A DNA stretch of 58,076 bases from Erysipelotrichaceae bacterium. Lineage in GTDB: Bacteria; Bacillota_I; Bacilli_A; RFN20; CAG-449. The number at the start of each line of letters is the position of its first letter. The stretch's first letter is position 1. The stretch spans positions 1 to 58,076 of the forward strand of contig SVBA01000011.1 of the NCBI GenBank assembly GCA_015059095.1, in the 5' to 3' direction. The position numbers and the translations under genes were made by a program. The notes beneath the pieces were generated by a model. The model did not search any database. It saw nothing but the letters and a program-made list of their open reading frames with translations, and was not told where the DNA came from. This document shows positions 17,214 to 23,327 of the stretch, in pieces.

Positions 17214-18518
17214 ATGGAACAAGTAAAAGCGTTATTGCAATTTATCGATGAAAGTCCAACAGCTTATCATAGCGTTGAAAACGCATCAAAAATGCTCGAA
17301 AAAGAAGGATTTAAATATATTCCTGAGTCAAAAAAATATCAATTAAAAAAGGGCGGAAAATATTATACAACAAGAAATGGGACATCATTAATCGCGTTTA
17401 AGATTGGTGAAAATAATACTAGTGATTATTCATTTAATATAACTGCTAGTCATGGTGATTCGCCAACATTTAAAGTAAAACCAAATAACAATATTGATAT
17501 TGGAAAATATCAAAAAGTATCCGTAGAAGCATATGGCGGCATGTTGTGTTCTACTTGGTTTGATCGACCATTATCAATCGCAGGGAGAGTTTCCGTTTCT
17601 AGTGAAAAAGGAATTGATAATAGATTGGTTAACATAGATAGAGATTTATTAGTGATTCCTAATATGGCTATACATATGAATAGAATGGCTAACGAGGGAT
17701 TTAAATATAATCTTGCAATTGATATGCAACCTATGATGTATTCTCAAGAAAAAACTTCATTAACTAAAATATTAGCAAAAGAACTAGATGTTAAAGAAGA
17801 AGATATCGTAGGCCAAGATTTATTCTTATACAATAGAAATAAATCTATTATTGTTGGAGAAAATAATGAAATATTTTTAGCGCCTAGAATTGATGATTTA
17901 GAATGTGGATATACAACTTTAGTTGGTTTTATTGCATCAAATAATAATCAATCTATTTCTGTTTATTGTTTATTTGATAATGAAGAAGTTGGTTCTCATA
18001 CTAGACAAGGAGCAGCTTCAACATTCTTAAGTGATACATTAGAAAGAATTAATTCTTCATTAGGCTATTCAAGGGAGGACTTATTACAAGCATTAAGTTC
18101 TTCATTCTTAGTAAGTTCAGATAATGCGCATGCTGTTCATCCTAATCATCCTGAATTATCTGATGCTTTAAATAAAGTATATATGAATGAAGGAATTGTA
18201 ATTAAACATAATGCCGCTCAATCATACACTACTGATGGAGTTTCTTCTGCAGTATTTAAAAAGATTTGTCAAAAAGTTAATGTTCCGGTCCAACATTTTA
18301 CAAATAGAGCAGATCTAAGAGGCGGAGGTACTTTAGGTAATATTTCTACTTCTCAAGTATCAATTATGAGTGTAGATATTGGTTTAGCTCAACTTGCTAT
18401 GCATTCTGCATATGAATTAGCAGGTGTAAAAGATGTTAATTATATGATTGAAGGAATAAAAGAGTTTTATAATACAGTAATATCATTAGATGATAATGGA
18501 AATATTATCTTAAAATAA
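17214..18518 (+). CDS. M18-family metallo-aminopeptidase
   Basis: A 434-residue cytosolic zinc aminopeptidase of the M18 family (aspartyl aminopeptidase / ApeB type), which trims N-terminal residues from peptides. It opens with the typical LLQFIDESPTAYHSV, followed by metal-binding ITASHGDSP, APRIDDLECG, FDNEEVGSHTRQGA and SDNAHAVHPNHPE. Length is normal for the family. GGAAGG precedes the ATG. It is monocistronic between its own promoter and terminator. Confidence 0.92.
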   Translation: MEQVKALLQFIDESPTAYHSVENASKMLEKEGFKYIPESKKYQLKKGGKYYTTRNGTSLIAFKIGENNTSDYSFNITASHGDSPTFKVKPNNNIDIGKYQKVSVEAYGGMLCSTWFDRPLSIAGRVSVSSEKGIDNRLVNIDRDLLVIPNMAIHMNRMANEGFKYNLAIDMQPMMYSQEKTSLTKILAKELDVKEEDIVGQDLFLYNRNKSIIVGENNEIFLAPRIDDLECGYTTLVGFIASNNNQSISVYCLFDNEEVGSHTRQGAASTFLSDTLERINSSLGYSREDLLQALSSSFLVSSDNAHAVHPNHPELSDALNKVYMNEGIVIKHNAAQSYTTDGVSSAVFKKICQKVNVPVQHFTNRADLRGGGTLGNISTSQVSIMSVDIGLAQLAMHSAYELAGVKDVNYMIEGIKEFYNTVISLDDNGNIILK

Positions 18519-18524
18519 AAAATC

Positions 18525-18558
18525 AAAGTGAATTCTAAAAAAATTCACTTTTTTTTAG
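18525..18558 (+). terminator. Terminator after the M18 gene
   Basis: AAAGTGAATT (18525-18534) pairs with AATTCACTTT (18542-18551), followed by a long T-run. Confidence 0.85.
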
Positions 18559-18617
18559 ACTTTTTTTGTTTTTTAACGAAATAAATATATAGAAGACAAA
18601 AAAAGGAGGATATAAAT

Positions 18618-19361
18618 ATGTCGGATCAATGTATATTTTGTACAAAAACAGTTTATAAAAATTCAATGTGTGAAGGTCATTATCAGACCTATATAGAACA
18701 CAAGCAAAAACTATTTGATGAAGATAAAAAATCAATAGATTTTAAACCTCATTATCACAACTTAAAACATAAAATTTATAATATGATTACTTATCCTCAT
18801 ATTGTAGATTTATGTATTAAGTTAATCGCAATAGCTGATTTATATTACGAGAAATATGATAAATCAGAACTAAAATTGGTGGTAATAAATGACGTAAACA
18901 AAATAATTAGATATAAAGTAAAACAAATTAAAGAAAATAGAGCAATAATGGATTCAAGATATTCGAAATTATTTAATGATATTGATTTTAGAAATAAATG
19001 GAAAAAAGATATTAAAACAGAAGATGGTCATTATGTAAGAAGTAGAGCAGAACAATTAATAGATAATTTCTTATATCATAATAATATTGTCCATGCTTAT
19101 GAAAAGTTAATAATTTTACCGTTTCAAAATGAAGCAACAATATTGTGTGATTTTTATATACCAGAGATTGATACATATATTGAATATTATGGAAAGTATG
19201 ATGAAGAATATATTGCAAGAAAATATGCTAAAGAACAAATATATAAAGAGAATAATCTAAATCATATTGCGTTAGGAAGAAAAGACTTAGACAATCTAGA
19301 TGATATATTAATGAGAGAAATATTAATTCATCGAATACAAAAGAAAAAAGGACAACAATAG
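18618..19361 (+). CDS. PD-(D/E)XK-type nuclease with N-terminal zinc finger
   Basis: A 247-residue protein. The N-terminus has a C-x2-C-x9-C-x2-H zinc site (C5, C8, C18, H21). A helical linker follows. The C-terminal ~110 residues carry RSRAEQ (E145), LCDFYIP (D178) and YIEYYG (E189), the acidic pattern of a restriction-endonuclease-like fold. DNA or RNA cleavage is expected from the fold; the target is unknown. AAAGGAGG precedes the ATG. The stop lies inside a GGACAAC/GTTGTCC hairpin, just before the 3' end of the oppositely transcribed tRNA-fMet. Confidence 0.65.
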   Translation: MSDQCIFCTKTVYKNSMCEGHYQTYIEHKQKLFDEDKKSIDFKPHYHNLKHKIYNMITYPHIVDLCIKLIAIADLYYEKYDKSELKLVVINDVNKIIRYKVKQIKENRAIMDSRYSKLFNDIDFRNKWKKDIKTEDGHYVRSRAEQLIDNFLYHNNIVHAYEKLIILPFQNEATILCDFYIPEIDTYIEYYGKYDEEYIARKYAKEQIYKENNLNHIALGRKDLDNLDDILMREILIHRIQKKKGQQ

Positions 19362-19369
19362 TTGTCCTT
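19348..19369 (+). terminator. Weak terminator after nuclease gene
   Basis: AAGGACAAC (19348-19356) pairs with GTTGTCCTT (19361-19369). The stem is good, but only two T residues follow, so efficiency is doubtful. Confidence 0.45.
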
Positions 19370-19378
19370 GAATAAACA

Positions 19379-19456
19379 TGGTTGCAGGGGCAAGATTTGA
19401 ACTATGCGACCTCCGGGTTATGGGCCCGACGAGCTACCGGACTGCTCTACCCTGCG
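19379..19456 (-). tRNA. Initiator tRNA-fMet (CAT)
   Basis: The minus strand gives CGCAGGG...CCCTGCA-ACCA with encoded CCA. Initiator identity is shown by the unpaired C1-A72 and three consecutive G-C pairs (GGG/CCC) closing the anticodon loop CCCATAA (anticodon CAT). Two oddities: position 33 is C, where bacterial tRNAs normally have T, and the T-stem reads GCATAG/CTTGC, with one extra T relative to the usual five pairs, making the gene 78 nt. It may still fold with a bulge. The upstream promoter is separate from that of tRNA-Asp/Phe. Confidence 0.88.
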
Positions 19457-19473
19457 ATGTGGTTTGCTTGATT

Positions 19474-19502
19474 ATAATATCATTATATTTTATTATATGC
19501 AA
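19474..19502 (-). promoter_or_regulatory. Promoter of tRNA-fMet
   Basis: On the minus strand, TTGCAT (19497-19502), 17-nt spacer, TATTAT (19474-19479). Transcription would start about 10 nt before the mature tRNA end. Confidence 0.65.
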
Positions 19503-19526
19503 GTAATTTTTTTATATTCTTTAAAA

Positions 19527-19583
19527 ATAATAAAATATAATGATGAGCAGTCCTAGCTCGAATATTGTCGCATAGTTCAAAAT
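19527..19583 (+). pseudogene. Decayed inverted copy of tRNA-fMet and its promoter
   Basis: Plus strand 19527-19544 is an exact 18-nt copy of the fMet promoter spacer (complement of 19479-19496). It is fused directly to GAGCAGTCC-TAGCTCG, the D-arm minus GG, then, after loss of the anticodon arm, to GTCGCATAGTTCAAA (19567-19581), identical to the T-arm of the intact gene including its extra T. It cannot fold as a tRNA. Confidence 0.75.
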
Positions 19584-19631
19584 GTGAATTAGTATTTTTT
19601 AGTGAATTATGAAATATTTGGAGAAAATAAT

Positions 19632-19646
19632 GGCCTGTTCCACCAT
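19632..19646 (+). repeat. Inverted fragment of the tRNA-Phe 3' end
   Basis: GGCCTGTTCCACCAT matches the 3' end of tRNA-Phe (GGCCTGGGCCACCAT) at 13 of 15 positions, in the opposite orientation to the gene. It sits symmetrically across the palindromic terminator at 19658-19677 from the intact 3' end. Confidence 0.55.
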
Positions 19647-19657
19647 AAAACAAAAAA

Positions 19658-19677
19658 AGAGGAAGAATTCTTCCTCT
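19658..19677 (-). terminator. Perfectly palindromic terminator of tRNA-Asp-Phe
   Basis: A perfect 20-nt palindrome with arms AGAGGAAGAA and TTCTTCCTCT. On the minus strand it is followed by seven T residues, fitting termination downstream of tRNA-Phe. Confidence 0.75.
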
Positions 19678-19690
19678 AATTTTCTTTAAA

Positions 19691-19766
19691 TGGTGGCCCA
19701 GGCCGGAATCGAACCGGCGACACAGGGATTTTCAGTCCCTTGCTCTACCAACTGAGCTACCGGGCC
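19691..19766 (-). tRNA. tRNA-Phe (GAA)
   Basis: A complete 76-nt cloverleaf with encoded CCA. Acceptor GGCCCGG/CTGGGCC, D-arm GCTC...GAGC, anticodon stem AGGGA/TCCCT with loop CTGAAAA (anticodon GAA), T-arm GCCGG-TTCGATT-CCGGC. It lies nine nucleotides downstream of tRNA-Asp and shares its promoter. Confidence 0.97.
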
Positions 19767-19775
19767 AATTGTTAA

Positions 19776-19851
19776 TGGCGGACCAGACGGGAATCGAACC
19801 CGCGATCTTCTCCGTGACAGGGAGACATGTTAACCGCTACACCACTGGTCC
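19776..19851 (-). tRNA. tRNA-Asp (GTC)
   Basis: A complete 76-nt cloverleaf with encoded CCA. Acceptor GGACCAG/CTGGTCC, anticodon stem TCTCC/GGAGA with loop CTGTCAC (anticodon GTC), T-arm CGGG-TTCGATT-CCCG. It is the first gene of a two-tRNA unit with tRNA-Phe. Confidence 0.97.
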
Positions 19852-19867
19852 TTAACAACGCTATATT

Positions 19868-19896
19868 ATTATCACTAATCTATAGAAAAAATGCAA
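19868..19896 (-). promoter_or_regulatory. Promoter of tRNA-Asp-Phe
   Basis: On the minus strand, TTGCAT (19891-19896), 17-nt spacer, GATAAT (19868-19873). The -35 and spacing equal those of the tRNA-fMet promoter. Confidence 0.65.
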
Positions 19897-19909
19897 GCGT
19901 TTTTTAAAA

Positions 19910-20005
19910 AAACTTTACATTTTTTCTTAACATGTCTCCTGTCATCTTTGAAGATCGGGTCCGCCCATTAAAAATTAGCCCTATCCTGTGTCGCCTAGGT
20001 ATTGA
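19910..20005 (+). pseudogene. Decayed inverted copy of the tRNA-Asp-Phe unit
   Basis: Plus strand 19914-19927 resembles the Asp -35 region (TTTACATTTTTTCT versus TTGCATTTTTTCT). It is joined to TAACATGTCTCC-TGTCA, GAAGATCG and GGTCCGCC-CATTA of tRNA-Asp with internal deletions. The intergenic spacer and tRNA-Phe follow in the same order: AATTAGCCC, then ATCCTGTGTCGCC. The copy keeps gene order but lost most of both tRNAs. Neither part can fold as tRNA. Confidence 0.75.
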
Positions 20006-20065
20006 AATGAATAAAAAAGTATTAACGTACAATAATATATTCTTTTTTAAATAATAGAAGATTGA

Positions 20066-20090
20066 TATAATAATTTTAGCTAAAATTATT
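20066..20090 (+). promoter_or_regulatory. Extended -10 with overlapping palindrome, ttcA-tcdA
   Basis: TGA-TATAAT (-10 at 20066-20071) is followed and overlapped by a 22-nt perfect palindrome at 20069-20090 (arms AATAATTTTAG / CTAAAATTATT), spanning the expected transcription start. This position suits an operator. The -35 is poor (T-run). Confidence 0.5.
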
Positions 20091-20148
20091 TGGCTTACTA
20101 ATACTGCTTACTCAAAAGGTCGAGAAAGTAAGTTAGAAAGAGGTATTT

Positions 20149-21699
20149 ATGGAAAGATATGAATTAATCGAAAGATCGATTACCACTAGATTCAGAGCAA
20201 GAATCTGGTCAAAATTTGTTAAAGCAATTAAAGATTATCAATTACTCCAACCTGGAGATAAAGTTTGCTGCTGTATTTCTGGTGGAAAAGATTCTATGAT
20301 AATGGCAAAGTGTTTTGAATTATTACATAGATATTCTGATTTTGACTTTGAAGTAAAGTATATGGTTATGAACCCAGGATACAATAAAAAAAATTTAGAT
20401 ATGATTGTGAATAATCTTAAAATATTAAATATTGACGCGACTATTGTAGAAACAAATATTTTTGAAGTAGCTGCAATTCAAACAAAGTCACCTTGTTATT
20501 TATGTGCACGTATGAGGAGAGGAGCATTATATAGAATTGCTGAAGATTTAGGATGTAATAAAATCGCATTGGGTCACCATTTTGATGATGTTATTGAAAC
20601 TACTTTACTAAATATGTTTCAAGTGGCAAAAATTGAAACAATGCTTCCAAAACTTCATAGTGATAACTTTAATGGTATGCAATTAATTAGACCATTATAT
20701 CTGATTAGAGAACAAGACATCATATCTTGGTCAACATACAACGAATTAGAATTTATTGCATGTGCTTGTAAATTTACAGAAGAATATAAAAATGCTGCTG
20801 ATCATATTGGTGGATCAAAAAGAGCATATATCAAGGCTCTGATTAAAGAATTAAAGAAAGATAACAAAGATTTTGAAGGTAATATTTTTAAAAGTATGGA
20901 AAATATTAATCTAGACAAAATTATTGGATATAGAAAAAGCGGACAAAAACATTCGTATTTAGATAATTATGATAATTTAATAAAAAGTAATGACTCATTT
21001 TCAAGAAGTGAAAAACTTTTAGGAACTGAAGGAATAGAAAAATTGAAGAATGCGAAAGTACTTTTATTTGGTGTCGGAGGAGTTGGAGGTCATATTGCTG
21101 AAGCTCTTGCTAGAAGTGGAATAGGTAGAATTGATTTAGTAGATAATGATTTAGTTTCATCAACAAATATAAATAGACAAATTGTAGCTTTAAATTCGAC
21201 AATAGGACATTATAAAGTTGATATTATGAGAGAAAGAATCATTGACATTAATCCAAAATGTGAAGTAAAAGCGTTTAAATTATTTTATTTGCCTAAAAAT
21301 TCAAATACATTTGATTTTTCTCAATATGATTATGTAATTGATGCTGTTGATACGGTTACTGCTAAAATAGAAATTATCGAAAAAGCAAAAAAATCAAATG
21401 TAAGAGTAATTAGTGCAATGGGTGCAGGAAACAAACTAGACCCAACTAAATTTGTTGTAACTGACATTTCCAAAACAAAAGTTTGTCCTCTTGCAAAAGT
21501 AATGAGACACGAATTAAAAAAACGAGGAATCACAAATTTAAAAGTAGTTTATTCGACTGAAGAAGCAATTAAATTTCCTTCTCAAGAAGGAGAAAAAGTG
21601 GTTCCTGGAAGTGTTTCATTTGTTCCATCAGTATGTGGATTAATAGTAGCAAGTGAAGTAATTAAAGATTTAATTAAAGAGGAAAAAAATAATGAATAA
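20149..21699 (+). CDS. TtcA-TcdA fusion, tRNA anticodon-loop modification
   Basis: A 516-residue two-domain protein in one uninterrupted frame. Residues 1-265 are a TtcA-type 2-thiocytidine synthetase: PP-loop SGGKDSM (about 44-50), Cys pair C116/C119 and Cys 205/207 for a 4Fe-4S cluster. TtcA thiolates C32. Residues 285-516 are a TcdA/CsdL-type E1-like enzyme with ATP-binding GVGGVGG (about 308), DNDLVSSTNINRQ, KVCPLAKVMRHELKKRG and a C-terminal SFVPSVCGLIVASEVI. TcdA dehydrates t6A37 to cyclic ct6A. Both act on the anticodon loop, and the gene follows the tRNA cluster. It overlaps the GNAT gene by 8 nt. Confidence 0.9.
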   Translation: MERYELIERSITTRFRARIWSKFVKAIKDYQLLQPGDKVCCCISGGKDSMIMAKCFELLHRYSDFDFEVKYMVMNPGYNKKNLDMIVNNLKILNIDATIVETNIFEVAAIQTKSPCYLCARMRRGALYRIAEDLGCNKIALGHHFDDVIETTLLNMFQVAKIETMLPKLHSDNFNGMQLIRPLYLIREQDIISWSTYNELEFIACACKFTEEYKNAADHIGGSKRAYIKALIKELKKDNKDFEGNIFKSMENINLDKIIGYRKSGQKHSYLDNYDNLIKSNDSFSRSEKLLGTEGIEKLKNAKVLLFGVGGVGGHIAEALARSGIGRIDLVDNDLVSSTNINRQIVALNSTIGHYKVDIMRERIIDINPKCEVKAFKLFYLPKNSNTFDFSQYDYVIDAVDTVTAKIEIIEKAKKSNVRVISAMGAGNKLDPTKFVVTDISKTKVCPLAKVMRHELKKRGITNLKVVYSTEEAIKFPSQEGEKVVPGSVSFVPSVCGLIVASEVIKDLIKEEKNNE

Positions 21700-22258
21700 A
21701 CTTTTTGAATCTAATCCTAAAATTGAAAATTCTTCATATCGAATTAGATTAGTAAGAAAAAAAGATTTAGATGACTTATTAGAATTGTATTCCAATACAG
21801 ATAATATTAGATATATAAATAATGACGATTGTAATGGTGATAATTTTTATTATCAAAGCAAAGAAGAACTAATTGAAAAATATACTTTTTGGAAGCACGC
21901 ATATACTAAGAAATGGTTCATTAGATTATCTCTAATCGATAAAAAAGAAAATAAAGTAATTGGTGTCATAGAACTTTTAAAAAGAGGTGGATATGATTCT
22001 TTTAAAGATTCGATTGTGATTAGATTAGATTTAATTTCAAGATACGAAATCAAAGATAACTTAGTAGAAATTTTAGGGTTGCTAGAAAATAAACTAAGAA
22101 AAACATGTAAATATAGTAAAATTGCTATTAAAGCATTTGATGAACAAAAAGAAAGAATAGAAGCATTAATTGCACTTAATTACAAACTATCTAGTAGAAA
22201 AATGATTGGTCTTGAGGATAATAAAGAATATAAAAATTATTATGTCAAAAGAAAGTAA
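21692..22258 (+). CDS. GNAT-family acetyltransferase-like protein
   Basis: A 188-residue protein resembling GNAT N-acetyltransferases: IRLVRKKDLDDLLELYSN at the start, a KVIGVIELLKRGG strand where acetyl-CoA contacts occur, and a C-terminal pairing segment. The canonical Q/RxxGxG/A loop is weak, so activity is unsure. It starts inside the ttcA-tcdA gene (GAGGAAAAAAATAATG), so it is coupled to it. It might act on the translation apparatus, which is inference from context alone. Confidence 0.6.
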   Translation: MNKLFESNPKIENSSYRIRLVRKKDLDDLLELYSNTDNIRYINNDDCNGDNFYYQSKEELIEKYTFWKHAYTKKWFIRLSLIDKKENKVIGVIELLKRGGYDSFKDSIVIRLDLISRYEIKDNLVEILGLLENKLRKTCKYSKIAIKAFDEQKERIEALIALNYKLSSRKMIGLEDNKEYKNYYVKRK

Positions 22259-22275
22259 AACTAATTTTTAAATTT

Positions 22276-22297
22276 TCCTTCTTACGAAGGATGTTTA
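22276..22297 (+). terminator. Possible weak terminator
   Basis: TCCTTC-TTAC-GAAGGA hairpin (22276-22291) followed by TGTTTATTTTT. It separates the tRNA-modification operon from the carD promoter. Confidence 0.4.
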
Positions 22298-22301
22298 TTT
22301 T

Positions 22302-22310
22302 TGGTATAAT
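22302..22310 (+). promoter_or_regulatory. Extended -10 promoter of carD
   Basis: TGG-TATAAT with the -10 at 22305-22310. No good -35 is visible at 17 nt. Confidence 0.5.
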
Positions 22311-22332
22311 ATCTTTAAGGAAGGTGAAAGAT

Positions 22333-22836
22333 ATGTGCCAAATTGGTGATAAAGTTATTCATATAAATGGTGGAGTATTTGAAGTTTCAGAAATTAAAAT
22401 AATGAATTATGGTTTTGGAGATGTAAAATATATTTGTCTTAAACCTCACTTTGTAGATCCAATAAATAAAACTTTAACTATTTATGTGCCGTTTGATAAA
22501 AAAGATGAATTAATTAGGCCAATTATGACTAGAGCAATGGCACTAGAAGTTATTGAAAAAATAAAAAGTATTGAACCTATATGGTATAATGAAGCAAAAA
22601 TTAGAAAAGAAAAATTTGCTTTATTATTAAATTCTCATGAAATCGATAACATTTGCATAATTGTTAAATCATTATATGTTAAACAATTAGAATTGGAAGA
22701 AAATAATAAATCACTTAACTTAATGGATTATGATTATTTAAGAAAATTAAAAAAAGGAATCGAAGAAGAGTTAGCAATTTCCTTAAATATCCCTATTGAA
22801 GAAGTAGGGGATTTAATTGCAAAGACTATAAGTTAA
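22333..22836 (+). CDS. CarD/CdnL-family transcription regulator
   Basis: A 167-residue protein of the CarD_TRCF family, which binds RNA polymerase beta and stabilises open promoter complexes, notably at rRNA promoters. The N-terminal 60 residues (IGDKVIHINGGVFEVSEI ... YVPFDKKDELIRPIM) form the Tudor-like RNAP-binding domain, and the helical C-terminus fits the DNA-binding part. The ATG at 22333 is chosen because GGAAGGTGA precedes it; an upstream in-frame ATG at 22291 lies before the -10 box. Confidence 0.82.
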   Translation: MCQIGDKVIHINGGVFEVSEIKIMNYGFGDVKYICLKPHFVDPINKTLTIYVPFDKKDELIRPIMTRAMALEVIEKIKSIEPIWYNEAKIRKEKFALLLNSHEIDNICIIVKSLYVKQLELEENNKSLNLMDYDYLRKLKKGIEEELAISLNIPIEEVGDLIAKTIS

Positions 22837-22864
22837 AAAAAATCAGACTTTACTCTGATTTTTT
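22837..22864. terminator. Bidirectional terminator, carD / phosphatase
   Basis: AAAAAATCAGA (22837-22847) pairs with TCTGATTTTTT (22854-22864). It serves both convergent units and overlaps the phosphatase stop. Confidence 0.85.
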
Positions 22865-23323
22865 ATTTTTATCTATTAGGTAATTAATAAAATCTCTTAC
22901 GGCACCATATCCACCATTTCTAGGACAAATAAATGTTGCTACTTTTTTTATAGAATCCTCTCCATCATTTGGAACTCCACGCTCTTTACAAAGAAGCATA
23001 GTATCTAAATCATTAAGATCATCACCAATATAAGCAACTTCATCAAAAGTAAGATGATATTTTTCTAAAACTTCTTTAGCTTTAGAAACTTTATCTTTAA
23101 TATTTTGGTGAACATCATAAATATCTAATTCTTTTGCTCTTCTAGTGACGCAATAAGATTCTCTTCCTGTAATAATAACAGGAATAATGTTATTTTGTTG
23201 AGCTAATCTTATGCCCATACCATCTTATGTAGAAAAGCTTTTTGTTTCAGTTCCATCACTAGATAAATGTAACAATCCATCTGTTAATGTACCATCAACA
23301 TCCATAATTAATAATTTAATCAT
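22850..23323 (-). pseudogene. KdsC-type HAD phosphatase with in-frame TAA
   Basis: Read from the ATG at 23323-23321 (AAGGAG just upstream), this is a 157-codon KdsC/YrbI-type phosphatase: DVDGT at D8/D10, then KSFST-stop-DGMGIRLAQ, with TAA at codon 33 (23227-23225). The frame is otherwise intact to VAYIGDDLNDLDTM and NGGYGAVRDF at the end. Relatives have a sense codon (often Lys, Arg or Glu) in the F-x-x-x-DG-x-G segment, so a single A-to-T change of AAA would explain it. These enzymes remove phosphate from ulosonic or nonulosonic acid phosphates. A restart at ATG 23218 would lack the nucleophile Asp. It closes the operon. Confidence 0.85.
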
Positions 23324-23327
23324 AAGT

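Noticed and set aside
19527-19583. Functional antisense or mini-tRNA gene
   Set aside because: The fragment lacks acceptor and anticodon arms and cannot fold. No evidence of selection beyond sequence similarity.
19379-20005. Prophage or integrative-element attachment site at the tRNA genes
   Set aside because: The repeated fragments are inverted, not direct, include promoter sequence, and no integrase or phage gene is nearby.
23219-23323. Recoding (selenocysteine or pyrrolysine) at the phosphatase stop
   Set aside because: The codon is TAA, not TGA or TAG, and no recoding structure is visible. A nonsense mutation is simpler.
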